A stretch of DNA of 64,000 nt, from NCBI RefSeq assembly GCF_002870965.1, contig NZ_PHSO01000005.1, positions 186,001 through 250,000 of the forward strand, written 5' to 3'. Origin of the DNA: Tsuneonella flava. Its GTDB lineage: Bacteria; Pseudomonadota; Alphaproteobacteria; Sphingomonadales; Sphingomonadaceae. Positions 27,745 to 36,903 of this stretch are shown here, piece after piece; the first letter of the stretch is position 1, and every line of letters starts with the position of its first letter. The notes beneath the pieces were generated by a model that saw nothing but the letters and a program-made list of their open reading frames with translations, ran no database searches and was not told the origin of the DNA. The translations under genes and the position numbers were made by a program.

Positions 27745-29232
27745 TCAGTTGCCGGGTGTCTCGGTCACTGATTCGGCGGACGGAGGAATCTCCGCTCCGG
27801 GAGCCGGGATGTCAACGGTTCGTGTCGATTGCGTCTGCGGATCGGGATCGTGGGCCCAATCGTTCCACTTGCCCTGCACCCGGTCATAATAGACCGCCGG
27901 ATCATACAGCGGGCCATCGTCGCCCAGCCCCAGATCGCGCGCCTCCGCCCGGCCCATCGCCGCCAGCAGACTGAAACCGGCAACATAGGCATTGCGCCGT
28001 GCGGTCACCAGTTGCGCGCGGGCCTGTACCAGTTCCTGTTCCGCGTTGAGAATGTCCAGAATCGTACGGTTACCGACGGTGTTTTCCGCCTGCACCCCTT
28101 CGAGGCTGAGCGAAGCCGCATCGATTGCCTGCTGGCTGCTTTCGATGATCGCCTGTGACGCCTTCCAGCTGGCATAAGCCGAGCGGACCTGCGCGATCAG
28201 GCTGCGTTCGGCACCGATCTGTTGTTCCAGCGCAGCGGAAGAGCGGGCCTGCGCCTGTCGTTCCTGCGCCGCCGGACGGCCGCCCTGATACAGCGGCAGG
28301 CTCAGCTGAACCCCCGCCTGCACTGCAGTGGAAGTTTGCGGATAGCTGGTTGCGACCGCCCCGCTTTCGAGCGAGCCGAGATAATTGTTATACGTGCCGC
28401 CGGTGAACAGCGACACAGTGGGCAGGCGAGCGGCCCCGGCCACATCGATATCGTATCCGGCGGCTTTCGCCCGTTCGCGCGCGGCGATCAGGTCGGGATT
28501 TTCGACCAGCGCGGTGGATACGGCATCTTCCAGACTGTCGGGCAAACCGGGCAGCGGTGGCGGTGCCTGCAGATTGTCGGGCGCGAGGCCGACAATCGCA
28601 ATGTAGTTTTCCCGCGCGGCGATCAGGTTCGACTGCGCGCTTTCCAGATCGCTCTGCGCGGTGGCGAGGCGGGCCTGCGACTGCGCGACATCGGTGCGGG
28701 TAAGATCGCCAATCTCGAACCGGTCGCTGGTCGACTGGACGTTCACGCCCAGCACTTTCACCTGATTGGCCGACAAAGCGACCAGCGCTTCGGCGCGGAT
28801 CACGTCCATATAAGCGGCCACGACCTGGCTGAAGACCGAGGATTCGGTGCCGCGCAAATCCGCCCTGCCCGCCTGCACGCGGGTTTCAGCGGCCTTGATC
28901 CCGTTCCTGACCGCTCCGCCGGAATAGATAGGCACTGCCAGATCGAGGTTGGCGACTACGTTGCGTTTGGGGGCAATCAGGCTGGTCGAGCTGGATTTGA
29001 CGAATTCGATGTACTGCGAATTCGTGGTCACACTTGGGCGGCCGGCAGCCTTCTGCAGCGGGACGTTTTCGTCTGTCGCGCGCTGTTGCGCGCGGGCCGC
29101 TTCCAGTGTCGGGTTGCCGCGATAGGCAGCTTCCAGTGCGTCGCGCAGAGTGTCGGCGTGGGCCGGAACAGCGGCAGCGGCCGTCAATACGGCCCCAGCC
29201 ATCAGTGCGGCCCTGCAGTGTGCGCGGGCCAC
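27745..29232 (-). CDS. TolC-type outer membrane efflux protein
   Basis: A 495-residue protein. A signal peptide (MARAHCRAALMAGAVLTAAAAVPAHAD) precedes two OEP repeats: TLRDALEAAYRGNPTLEAARAQQ, the QSQARLATAQSDLESAQSNLIAARENY coiled coil, and the second repeat with LPTVSLFTGGTYNNY, LSLPLYQGG and EQELVQARAQLVTARRNAYVAGFSLLAAMG. It forms the trimeric channel-tunnel of type I secretion or RND efflux. No inner-membrane partner is next to it. It follows the Pcm-like gene after 2 bp. Confidence 0.9.
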   Translation of the reverse strand: MARAHCRAALMAGAVLTAAAAVPAHADTLRDALEAAYRGNPTLEAARAQQRATDENVPLQKAAGRPSVTTNSQYIEFVKSSSTSLIAPKRNVVANLDLAVPIYSGGAVRNGIKAAETRVQAGRADLRGTESSVFSQVVAAYMDVIRAEALVALSANQVKVLGVNVQSTSDRFEIGDLTRTDVAQSQARLATAQSDLESAQSNLIAARENYIAIVGLAPDNLQAPPPLPGLPDSLEDAVSTALVENPDLIAARERAKAAGYDIDVAGAARLPTVSLFTGGTYNNYLGSLESGAVATSYPQTSTAVQAGVQLSLPLYQGGRPAAQERQAQARSSAALEQQIGAERSLIAQVRSAYASWKASQAIIESSQQAIDAASLSLEGVQAENTVGNRTILDILNAEQELVQARAQLVTARRNAYVAGFSLLAAMGRAEARDLGLGDDGPLYDPAVYYDRVQGKWNDWAHDPDPQTQSTRTVDIPAPGAEIPPSAESVTETPGN

Positions 29233-29234
29233 GA

Positions 29235-29837
29235 TCAGAAGCTCCAGCTCTCGGCCTTGTCGAACTGTGTCAGTCGCGGAATGCCGATTTCAGCCAGCGG
29301 CCACAGTGCGACTGCACCTGCGGTCTTGCGACCGACTGCCAGCCGGGTGACCCCGCGGCGCACCAGCCCGGTGACAAGGCGACCTTCGTCGGCCAGCCGG
29401 TTGGTGAGGCTATCGGGCAGTTCTTCCACCGCTCCATCGACCAGCAGTAGTGTAAAATCGCCCCGCTTGCGCGATGCAGCGACCGCATCCTCCGGGGTGA
29501 TAACGGTCATCGATCCCACCAGCGGTTCGAGCAGAGCTGGCAGGTATCCGCTGCCGCCATCGACCACCAGCGCTTTGTCATCCAGCGTTGGTGCCGCTTC
29601 CGCCAGCATGCGGCCCTGCACTTCGGGTGCGGCCAGCATCTTGCCATCGCCCAGCGATACGGCGCGATCGATATAGGCGGCGGCGCGGGCGGATTCGGGC
29701 ACGAAATCTTCCCGTGGGACTGCGGCCATCCGCGCGATCACCCACGGCTCATTGACGCCGCTGGTACGCAGCTGGCTGTCGATCATCGCCTTGCGGGCGG
29801 CGGCAAAATCGGTTGCGGTGCTGATTGCGACGGTCAT
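29235..29837 (-). CDS. Protein-L-isoaspartate O-methyltransferase-like protein
   Basis: A 200-residue protein of the PCMT superfamily: SQLRTSGVNEPWVIARMAAVPREDFVP and AYIDRAVSLGDGKMLAAPEVQGRML match the substrate loop, but the SAM motif reads VVDGGSGYLPALLEPL rather than the usual EIGTGSGYQAA. The changed motif raises doubt about repair of isoaspartyl residues. It is coupled with the TolC gene (2-bp spacing), a recurrent alphaproteobacterial pair. Confidence 0.77.
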   Translation of the reverse strand: MTVAISTATDFAAARKAMIDSQLRTSGVNEPWVIARMAAVPREDFVPESARAAAYIDRAVSLGDGKMLAAPEVQGRMLAEAAPTLDDKALVVDGGSGYLPALLEPLVGSMTVITPEDAVAASRKRGDFTLLLVDGAVEELPDSLTNRLADEGRLVTGLVRRGVTRLAVGRKTAGAVALWPLAEIGIPRLTQFDKAESWSF

Positions 29838-29988
29838 TCGATAACTACCTGTATTGCGCGTCTGGTCCCGCCGGGCGGGGTGGCATTTCCCTTATGCATA
29901 AAGCCACCCTCACGCCAAGCGCTTTGACGGGGTAGCGCGGATGCGCCTATCGGGCTGTGGCGATTCGATCAGCAGGAGTTTGGTTTCG

Positions 29989-31515
29989 ATGAGTGACTTG
30001 GTGACTATCCGTGAAGACGATCTGATCGAAAGCGTCGCGGACGCCTTGCAGTACATCTCTTACTACCATCCGATGGACTATATTCGCGCGCTGGGCGAAG
30101 CTTACGAGGCGGAGCAAGGCCCTGCCGCGAAAGACGCCATCGCGCAGATTCTGACAAACAGCCGGATGTGCGCCGAAGGGCATCGCCCGATTTGCCAGGA
30201 TACCGGCATCGTCAACGTGTTCGTTAAATGGGGGCAGGAATGCCGCCTCGATTCGAAACGCAGCCTTCAGGAAGTGGTCGATGAAGGTGTCCGCCGCGCT
30301 TATGGCAATGCGGAAAACAAACTGCGCGCATCGGTGCTGGCCGATCCGGCGTTCACTCGCCGCAACACCCGCGACAACACGCCTTCGGTGCTTAGCGTCG
30401 AAATGGTGCCGGGGCGCACCGTGTCGATCGATGTCGCGGCCAAGGGCGGCGGTAGCGAAGCGAAATCCAAGTTCAAGATGATGAACCCCAGCGATAATAT
30501 CGTCGACTGGGTGCTCGAAATGGTCCCGCAGATGGGTGCCGGGTGGTGCCCGCCGGGTATGCTGGGCATCGGCATCGGCGGCACGGCGGAACATTGCGTC
30601 AAGCTGGCGAAACAATCGCTGATGGACCCGATCGATATGGGTCAGCTCAAGGCGCGCGGGCCGCAAAACGATATCGAAGCGCTGCGGATCGAGATTTTCG
30701 ATAAGGTCAACGCACTCGGCATTGGCGCGCAGGGGCTGGGCGGGCTGGCCACAGTGCTCGACGTGAAGATCATGGACTGGCCGTGCCACGCCGCGAACAA
30801 GCCGGTGGCGATGATCCCCAACTGTGCCGCCACGCGCCACGCGCACTTCACGCTCGACGGTTCGGGGCCAAGCTATCTGGAGAAGCCCGACCTTGCCGAG
30901 TGGCCGCAAGTCGAATGGAAGCCGAGCGCCGAAGCGAAGCGGGTGAATCTCGATACGCTGACAGCGGAAGAGGTGCAGAGCTGGCAACAGGGCGATCGTC
31001 TGCTGCTCAATGGCAAGATGCTGACCGGGCGCGATGCCGCGCACAAGCGGATTCAGGACATGCTGGCCGCCGGCGAGCAGCTTCCGGTCGATTTCACCGG
31101 GCGGGTGATCTATTATGTCGGCCCGGTCGATCCCGTGCGTGACGAAGTCGTCGGCCCGGCTGGACCGACCACTGCCACCCGCATGGATAAATTCATGGGC
31201 ATGATGCTGGAGCAAGGGCTGCTGTCCTGCGTCGGCAAGGCGGAACGCGGTCCGGCGGCGACCGAAACCATCGCTCAGCACAAAAGCGCTTATCTGATGG
31301 CGGTTGGCGGTGCGGCCTATCTGGTTGCCCGCGCGATCAAGGAAGCCAAAGTGGTGGCGTTCGAAGATCTCGGGATGGAAGCGATCTACGAATTCACTGT
31401 GCAGGATATGCCGGTAACAGTGGCGGTCGATGCCGATGGTAAAAACGTCCACCAGCTTGCCCCTGCTCGCTGGCAGGAAAAGATTGCTGCTGAACATCTG
31501 TTGCCAACAGCCTGA
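29989..31515 (+). CDS. Class I fumarate hydratase
   Basis: A 508-residue [4Fe-4S] fumarase of the TCA cycle (fumarate to malate). A cluster Cys lies in RPICQDTGIVNVFVKWG. MLGIGIGGTAEHCVKLAKQSL and GGLATVLDVKI are alpha-domain segments; GRVIYYVGPVDPVRDEVVGPAGPTTATRMDKF opens the beta domain, which lies on the same chain as in FumA/FumB. I chose ATG 29989 with AGGAG about 12 bp upstream. No class II fumarase is in this window. Confidence 0.94.
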   Translation: MSDLVTIREDDLIESVADALQYISYYHPMDYIRALGEAYEAEQGPAAKDAIAQILTNSRMCAEGHRPICQDTGIVNVFVKWGQECRLDSKRSLQEVVDEGVRRAYGNAENKLRASVLADPAFTRRNTRDNTPSVLSVEMVPGRTVSIDVAAKGGGSEAKSKFKMMNPSDNIVDWVLEMVPQMGAGWCPPGMLGIGIGGTAEHCVKLAKQSLMDPIDMGQLKARGPQNDIEALRIEIFDKVNALGIGAQGLGGLATVLDVKIMDWPCHAANKPVAMIPNCAATRHAHFTLDGSGPSYLEKPDLAEWPQVEWKPSAEAKRVNLDTLTAEEVQSWQQGDRLLLNGKMLTGRDAAHKRIQDMLAAGEQLPVDFTGRVIYYVGPVDPVRDEVVGPAGPTTATRMDKFMGMMLEQGLLSCVGKAERGPAATETIAQHKSAYLMAVGGAAYLVARAIKEAKVVAFEDLGMEAIYEFTVQDMPVTVAVDADGKNVHQLAPARWQEKIAAEHLLPTA

Positions 31516-31567
31516 TTTTCAGCACCTTCGCTCGGCTCCATCCGTTCGACGAAAGGTAGATTCGCTT

Positions 31568-31597
31568 CGACACGCGCGCTGGCCTGTGCGCGTGTCG
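31568..31597. promoter_or_regulatory. Perfect 10-bp inverted repeat upstream of the histidine kinase
   Basis: CGACACGCGC (31568-31577) and GCGCGTGTCG (31588-31597) are exact inverted copies with a 10-base spacer. They lie 53 bp after the fumarase stop and 17 bp before the kinase ATG. No T run follows on either strand, so a simple terminator is unlikely; it could be a dyad operator or an mRNA structure controlling the kinase. Confidence 0.45.
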
Positions 31598-31613
31598 TAA
31601 GGCACTACGCGTT

Positions 31614-32855
31614 ATGACTATGGCCGATTCCGCCACCCTCCCCGATACAGAGCCGCCCGTGCGGGTCGAATTCCGCACGGTGCTGCTGTCGATTGTCGGG
31701 CTGTGGGCGTGCTATTTCGTTCTCGCATCGCTCCGCGCCTCGCTGGGGCTGGAATTGCAGTACGAGCTGTTGTGGCGCCGTGCGGTGGTCACGCTCGCAG
31801 GGATCGTGATCACGCTGGTATTCTGGCTGGTGCTGCGCCTGTTCGACCGGCGCGCACTGGCGGTGCAGATCATTGCTGCATTGCTGCTGGCGATGCCGGC
31901 ATCGATCATGATCGCTACCATCAACCAACAGATTTTCGCCAGCGTTCAGGACGATGTGGAATCGGCGATGGCGGAAAAGCGCGGCTTTCAGGTCCGCAAG
32001 GATGGCAAAGGCAACAAGATCATCGAAGCACGCTCTGCAACCAATCCCGATGTCGATGGCCCGCTTGGCCCCGATTCCACCGTTCGCGGGCGGATCATCG
32101 TGCCCGCCGATCTGGGCGAGGAAGAGCGCTGGCAGGGCGTGCTGGAAATCGCGCTGGGCCGGTATTTCCTGCTGCTCGCGTGGGGTTCGCTCTATTTTGC
32201 GCTGCTCGCTATCGAACGGGCACGGCTGGCCGAACGGCGAGAGGCGCGCTTCCGCAGCGCGGCCAAGGCCGCCGAACTGCGAAGCCTGCGTTATCAGGTC
32301 AATCCGCATTTCCTGTTCAATGCGCTCAATTCGCTGTCCTCTCTGGTGATGACCGGAAAGGCCGAGCGGGCGGAAGAGATGATTCAGGAATTGTCGAACT
32401 TCTACCGTCACTCGCTGGCAGACGAAGCGACCGTCGATGTCGAATTGTGCGAGGAATTCGCGTTGCAGCAACACTATCTGGCGGTGGAACAGGTGCGCTT
32501 CCCCAGCCGACTGAAAGTCGCCATCGATCTGCCACCTGCGCTGGAACAGGTGCGGGTGCCGGGGATGATCCTGCAACCGCTGGTCGAAAATTCCGTGAAA
32601 TATGCCGTCGCCCCGGTCAATCGCCCGGTCACCATCACGCTGTCCGCCCGTGCGGAATACGGGCGGCTGGTGCTGACTATCAGCGACGACGGGCCGGGCG
32701 CGCCCGAAAATGCCGCATCGGGCTTCGGTATTGGCCTGGCCAATGTCCGCGATCGGATACAGGCCCGCTTCGGCAGCGATGCGATCATCGAATCCGGCCC
32801 TGTGCCGGGCGGCTATCGCACCGAACTGCGCTTACCGGTGGTGACCCATGTCTGA
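31614..32855 (+). CDS. LytS-type sensor histidine kinase
   Basis: A 413-residue membrane kinase. N-terminal hydrophobic helices (about 20-105 and near 180-200) flank a non-membrane loop containing a basic segment. The catalytic part has the LytS signature RYQVNPHFLFNALNSLSSLV with the phospho-His, an N box (LQPLVENSVKYAV) and a G box (SGFGIGLANVRDRI). It phosphorylates the adjacent LytTR regulator (8-bp overlap). The signal is unknown. Confidence 0.9.
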   Translation: MTMADSATLPDTEPPVRVEFRTVLLSIVGLWACYFVLASLRASLGLELQYELLWRRAVVTLAGIVITLVFWLVLRLFDRRALAVQIIAALLLAMPASIMIATINQQIFASVQDDVESAMAEKRGFQVRKDGKGNKIIEARSATNPDVDGPLGPDSTVRGRIIVPADLGEEERWQGVLEIALGRYFLLLAWGSLYFALLAIERARLAERREARFRSAAKAAELRSLRYQVNPHFLFNALNSLSSLVMTGKAERAEEMIQELSNFYRHSLADEATVDVELCEEFALQQHYLAVEQVRFPSRLKVAIDLPPALEQVRVPGMILQPLVENSVKYAVAPVNRPVTITLSARAEYGRLVLTISDDGPGAPENAASGFGIGLANVRDRIQARFGSDAIIESGPVPGGYRTELRLPVVTHV

Positions 32856-33591
32856 ATCTGTTGCCGAAGCTCCCAAAATGCGGACTCTGATAGTTGATGA
32901 CGAGCCATTGGCGGTCGAACGGATGCAGGTGATCTGCGCCAGAATGGACGGGCTCAACGTGGTTGGCACCGCCAGTGACGGTGCCGCTGCATTGCGCCTG
33001 ATCGGTGCCCTGTCGCCCGATCTCGTCCTGCTCGACATGACTATGCCAGAGGTGGATGGGCTGGCGGTCGCACGCAAGCTGGCCAAACAGGACAACCGAC
33101 CTGCGGTGATTTTTGTAACTGCTCACGATCATTTCGCGGTCGAGGCATTCGATCTCGATGCAGTCGATTATGTGCTGAAGCCAGTCACGCCCGAACGGCT
33201 GAGCCGTGCGATAGAACGGGCAGGCAATCGCCGCGCTACCGTAGAGCGGACGGATAGCCAGTGGCTTGACGAACTGTGGGTGCCGCACCGCTCCGAATTG
33301 CTGCGGATCGAAGTCGCGCAAGTCGCGCGGATCGATGCCGAGCGCGATTATGTGCGGCTGCACGTCGAAGATCGCAGCTATCTGCTGTTACAGACCATCG
33401 CCGGGCTGGAAGCACGGCTGGACCCGGCGGAGTTCATCCGCATCCACCGCTCCACGATCCTGCGCCGCGACCGGATTCGCGGCCTGCGCCACGATGGGCT
33501 GGGCGTGTGGTCGGTGGAACTGGAAGATGGCGATGCGATGCGGATCGGTCGCACTTACCTTCCCCGCGTGAAAGCGATGGCCGGGCGCTGA
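32848..33591 (+). CDS. LytTR-family response regulator
   Basis: A 247-residue protein: receiver domain at residues 12-130 (acidic DDE at 17-19, phospho-acceptor D63 in LLDMTMPEVDGL, Lys in DYVLKPVTP), then a LytTR DNA-binding domain (about 145-247; RIDAERDYVRLHVEDRSYLL, EFIRIHRSTILRRDRIRG). Partner of the LytS-type kinase. LytTR regulators bind direct repeats; the target genes are not evident here. Confidence 0.92.
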   Translation: MSESVAEAPKMRTLIVDDEPLAVERMQVICARMDGLNVVGTASDGAAALRLIGALSPDLVLLDMTMPEVDGLAVARKLAKQDNRPAVIFVTAHDHFAVEAFDLDAVDYVLKPVTPERLSRAIERAGNRRATVERTDSQWLDELWVPHRSELLRIEVAQVARIDAERDYVRLHVEDRSYLLLQTIAGLEARLDPAEFIRIHRSTILRRDRIRGLRHDGLGVWSVELEDGDAMRIGRTYLPRVKAMAGR

Positions 33592-34020
33592 GCCGTGTTG
33601 CTTCCTGGTCGTTGCAGATAACTGCCGCCGGTGAATAGGAAGCGAACTTTACCGCATAGTTCGTTGCCCCGGACCTGATCCGAGGCCCCGCTTCCCGAGT
33701 TCTTCCAGAGTTCACCGGGTTGTTGGCCATCGCGAATTCAGGGGTGATCGATAGCGCATGGGCCAGGCCATCGCATCGGTTGTGGCGGTGGCTCTACCTG
33801 CGACACTTCGGTGTACACGTTATCGGTACGATACCTATCGGCCCGCTGCGTTTCGGGCTCCGGAAGTCCACCGGTTCGATCTGTGGCCAGCTTTGTTTGC
33901 GCTACGCCATCATCCGAATGGCGATTGCGCGCCAGACAAACGAAAGCCCGAGCCGGGGGACTAAGACCGGCTCGGGCCCGATTCCCGCCAGGTACAGCGG
34001 GAGCTCGTTTGCTATTCGGT
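33592..34020. other. Gene-free stretch between the LytTR and UrcA genes
   Basis: 429 bp without a supportable gene. The only structure I see is the terminator at 33937-33977. No direct LytTR repeats or RNA gene were found by eye. Confidence 0.6.
33937..33977 (-). terminator. Rho-independent terminator after the UrcA gene
   Basis: On the minus strand GCCCGAGCCGG (33977-33967) pairs perfectly with CCGGCTCGGGC (33956-33946), followed by TTTCGTTTG. This 11-bp stem lies 44 bp after the UrcA stop. Confidence 0.85.
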
Positions 34021-34308
34021 TCAGCTATCGGAGCTGGCTTTGCGGACTGCCGCCGCGACTGCGGCAGTGGCGGAGCCAACCGCCTGATTGTAGCACCGCG
34101 CCGATTCCGACGAGCGAATGCGGGTGCCTGTGGTCTTCTCATCCATTCCGCAGACTTCGCGGGCGGCGGATTTGATGCGCTTTTGCAGAATCTCCTGCCC
34201 GGCGGGGGTCGACAGGTTCAGATCGTCGAACTTCACTTGCATCGTCGGCGCTGGCGAAGTGGCTGAAATGGCGCTGGCAAGGGCAATAGCGAGAAGGGGG
34301 CTGGACAT
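34021..34308 (-). CDS. UrcA family protein
   Basis: A 95-residue exported protein. A short signal (MSSPLLAIALASAISATS) is followed by QVKFDDLNLSTPAGQEILQKRI, the UrcA hallmark, and AAREVCGMDEK and ESARCYNQAV with two Cys that may bond. The family is common and often multi-copy in sphingomonads, and its function is unknown. The start has AAGGAAC upstream, and a strong terminator follows. Confidence 0.85.
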   Translation of the reverse strand: MSSPLLAIALASAISATSPAPTMQVKFDDLNLSTPAGQEILQKRIKSAAREVCGMDEKTTGTRIRSSESARCYNQAVGSATAAVAAAVRKASSDS

Positions 34309-34582
34309 GGTTCGTTCCTTACATTGGGTGCGAAGCCATGCGGGGGGCGCATCGATCGCACAGTGATTCATCCTCATTCCGGTTGCAGGAACGGAGCCAT
34401 TTCCCGTGGGCTGACGACCTCTCCTGCGAAGCCATTTCTACGCAGGGGCGGTGTTGCGATCAGTAAAGGCTCGACAATGTGCCGCCGGGTTCCGACCACC
34501 GAATCCGCCAGACGACAGATGGCGGACTTTGCCGGATGAAAGGCATTTGCAGCCCGACGAACAATGCGGCACATTCGCTCAC

Positions 34583-34849
34583 ATGGTGATGGTCGTCATT
34601 TTCATGCTGGGGATTGGCAATTTCGCGGTTCACAAGGCCGTGTTGGAAAGCGGCCACCCGCTGCTTGGCCGGATGCCGTGGTATGTTCACATGCTGGGTG
34701 GTCGGGGAACGCTGGTGACAGAGTTTCTGGTTCTGCTGGCTGCGATGCTGCTGGCCGCCAATGGCTGGCCCTGGCTGGTCTGGGTCTATGCCGGGTATTC
34801 CGCGCTGAATTTGCTCGGCGCATGGCTCATTCTGTCCAATCGGGTATGA
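34583..34849 (+). CDS. Small membrane protein
   Basis: An 88-residue protein of about three hydrophobic segments (VMVVIFMLGIGNFAV, VTEFLVLLAAMLLAANGWPWLV, YSALNLLGAWLIL) with no charged catalytic residues. No family is recognised with confidence. No clear Shine-Dalgarno precedes the ATG. The 274 bp before it hold nothing I can identify. Confidence 0.6.
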   Translation: MVMVVIFMLGIGNFAVHKAVLESGHPLLGRMPWYVHMLGGRGTLVTEFLVLLAAMLLAANGWPWLVWVYAGYSALNLLGAWLILSNRV

Positions 34850-34915
34850 TACCTGCCAAATGATGCTGTTTATCCGTCAACGGGAACCGTCTGTGCGTAT
34901 CTGCGCTGATGCAGC

Positions 34916-35773
34916 ATGACGGAAAATCCACTCACATGGTTGATTTATAACGGTTCCAGCGGGAGCTTTGATCGCACTTTACTAGGTGAAGTGACTGTCA
35001 TGTTGCGTGACGCCGGCTATGCCCCGGATCGGGTAACCGATTGTTGTGAAGAGGATATTTTAAGCGCTGAAGATGCCAACCGCGCGGGTGTTGAATTGAT
35101 CGCAATTCTCGGCGGCGATGGCACCCTCAGCCGGACTATCGCTGGGTTGGAAGGGTTCGATGGGGCGGTGCTGCCATTGCCGGGCGGGACCTTCAATCTA
35201 CTCTGCCGGATGATTTTTGGGGAGCGTGATCCCCTTGAAATATTGAAAGAATTTTCTGACGGGCGACTCACGCCCCAGCGGCGCGCCTGCATTCGGGGCG
35301 ACGGCGGGCTGCTGGCTTTGTCCGAAGTACTGGCCGGGCCGGGCGCGACATGGGCCGATGTACGCGAAGAATTGCGGGACGGTAACATACCGGAATTATT
35401 GGCAAAAAGTATCGAAGCAGCGTCCGAAAGTACCGCCGGTCCGATGGTTGCTGTGGCCGAACCCCGGCGTGGCCGACCGGAAGGATACTCCGGGGTGCGG
35501 CTCGTCCCCGGCCCTTCCGGGATGGCGATCGCGGGCTATGGGGCCGAAGGATTTCTCACATTACTTCAACAAGGTGCGGCGATTCTTGCGCGCGACTTTC
35601 GGGGTGGCCCGCACGATGATCTGGCCACTGCGAAGAAGGTCGTATGCCGTTCTGTAGAGAGCGCACCTATCCCCTTGATGATCGATGGAGAACGGTCCGA
35701 AGGCAGCCCGCAAGTTGTGTTTTCACTCGACACGCTGGGTGTCGATCTGCTTGGTCCTGCGGATGGCCGATAG
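34916..35773 (+). CDS. Diacylglycerol kinase family lipid kinase
   Basis: A 285-residue protein of the DAGKc superfamily. The nucleotide-binding loop is ILGGDGTLSRTIAGL (about residues 64-78), with PLPGGTFNLLCRM following. The C-terminal domain has IPLMIDGERSEGS, matching the usual LDGE segment. It probably phosphorylates a diacylglycerol, ceramide or related lipid; sphingomonads contain sphingolipids, which makes a sphingoid substrate worth considering. It overlaps the phosphoesterase gene by 11 bp. Confidence 0.82.
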   Translation: MTENPLTWLIYNGSSGSFDRTLLGEVTVMLRDAGYAPDRVTDCCEEDILSAEDANRAGVELIAILGGDGTLSRTIAGLEGFDGAVLPLPGGTFNLLCRMIFGERDPLEILKEFSDGRLTPQRRACIRGDGGLLALSEVLAGPGATWADVREELRDGNIPELLAKSIEAASESTAGPMVAVAEPRRGRPEGYSGVRLVPGPSGMAIAGYGAEGFLTLLQQGAAILARDFRGGPHDDLATAKKVVCRSVESAPIPLMIDGERSEGSPQVVFSLDTLGVDLLGPADGR

Positions 35774-36620
35774 ACCGTTGTTATTCCACCTGTCCGATGT
35801 CCATTTCGGGCTCGAGCACAATCGCGCGCTCGATTGGGTCGCCGCAGAAGTGGCGAACCGGAAGCCCGATGCGGTTATCATTACCGGCGACCTCACGATG
35901 CGCGCCCGCCATCGCGAATTCGCTGCCGCGCGCGACTGGATACTTTCGCTGGAAGCGCCGGTCACTGTCGAGGTGGGTAACCACGACCTCCCGTATTTCA
36001 ATCCGTTAGAGCGTTTTCTCGATCCATATCGCCGGTTTCACGGGATGGAGCAGGTCGTGGAAAAGGAAATCGATCTACCAGGCCTGGCGGTGGTGTCGCT
36101 TCGCACAACCGCTCGCGCACAACCCCGTCTCAACTGGTCGAAGGGATGGGTCGGAGACGCTGCATTGGCCAGATGTCTGACGGCGATCGATGCACTTCCC
36201 GAAGGAACACAGGTACTTGTCGCCGCGCATCACCCGCTGGTGGAAGTCGGCACACGGGGAACGGCACTGACGCGGGGTGGAACCCGCGCTCTTGCCGAAC
36301 TGGCAAAACGCAATGTGGTTGCCGTGCTGACTGGCCATGTCCACGATCCGTTCGATCTGATGGCAGACACCGTCAATGGCCCTGTACGGATGGTGGGAGC
36401 GGGGACTTTATCGCAGCGCATCCGCTCGACGCCCCAAAGTTTCAATGAGTTAACCTTCATCGATGGCAAATTGTGCGTTGAGGCGCGCAATCTGCAGGCA
36501 GTCCCGACCGAAGATATGAAGATCGATTCGGTGCCCGAAGATGCCATGCCTCCGCGTGAACCGGGCGAACCCGTTGCACCGGTCGGTGCCGTTCCGCGCA
36601 CCGACCCGCCGGTTTACTGA
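35763..36620 (+). CDS. Calcineurin-like metallophosphoesterase
   Basis: A 285-residue cytosolic phosphoesterase with the full metal-binding set: LSDVHFG (Asp/His), ITGDLTMRARHREF (Asp), VGNHDLPYF (Asn/His), AAHHPLVE and LTGHVHDPFD (His/His). This matches class III cyclic-nucleotide or lipid-diphosphate phosphoesterases. The 11-bp overlap with the lipid kinase suggests a shared lipid or signalling pathway (inference). Confidence 0.87.
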   Translation: MADRPLLFHLSDVHFGLEHNRALDWVAAEVANRKPDAVIITGDLTMRARHREFAAARDWILSLEAPVTVEVGNHDLPYFNPLERFLDPYRRFHGMEQVVEKEIDLPGLAVVSLRTTARAQPRLNWSKGWVGDAALARCLTAIDALPEGTQVLVAAHHPLVEVGTRGTALTRGGTRALAELAKRNVVAVLTGHVHDPFDLMADTVNGPVRMVGAGTLSQRIRSTPQSFNELTFIDGKLCVEARNLQAVPTEDMKIDSVPEDAMPPREPGEPVAPVGAVPRTDPPVY

Positions 36621-36697
36621 TCTCGGTCAAATCTTTGCGGGATTTGGTGATTTAAGACCTGTTCTCCAGTCGTTTAGGGACCGAGAGGAGGGGCGCG

Positions 36698-36889
36698 ATG
36701 ATCCGCCTTGCATTGATCCTGCATTTCATTGTGGCAACCGTGTTGATGGGCGTGGCGATTACTGCCTTGCTGGTAATCGACAAATCCGATCCGACATCGC
36801 TGCTGCTGGGCGCGCTTGGCGGGTTCGTGGCGGGGATACCGGTCAGCTGGGCAGTGGCCCGCGCGATCACGCGCAGTACTGCAAGCTGA
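36698..36889 (+). CDS. Small membrane protein (63 aa)
   Basis: A 63-residue, two-helix protein (LALILHFIVATVLMGVAITALLV and LLLGALGGFVAGIPVSWAVARAI). A very strong Shine-Dalgarno (GAGGAGGGG) precedes the ATG, which supports translation. Similar small proteins are sometimes labelled 'CTP synthetase' in databases, but no such enzyme domain is present. Function unknown. Confidence 0.7.
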   Translation: MIRLALILHFIVATVLMGVAITALLVIDKSDPTSLLLGALGGFVAGIPVSWAVARAITRSTAS

Positions 36890-36903
36890 TCTTTCGCCAA
36901 ATG

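Noticed and set aside
29947-31497. 516-codon open frame antisense to fumarase
   Set aside because: Shadow of a GC-rich coding strand; His/Arg-rich, no family match, and fumarase fits fully on the other strand.
33871-33890. GGTTCGATC as a tRNA T-loop
   Set aside because: No 7-bp acceptor stem, D-arm or anticodon arm could be built around it.
36698-36889. CTP synthetase
   Set aside because: A database label for similar small proteins; 63 residues with two helices cannot hold the enzyme.
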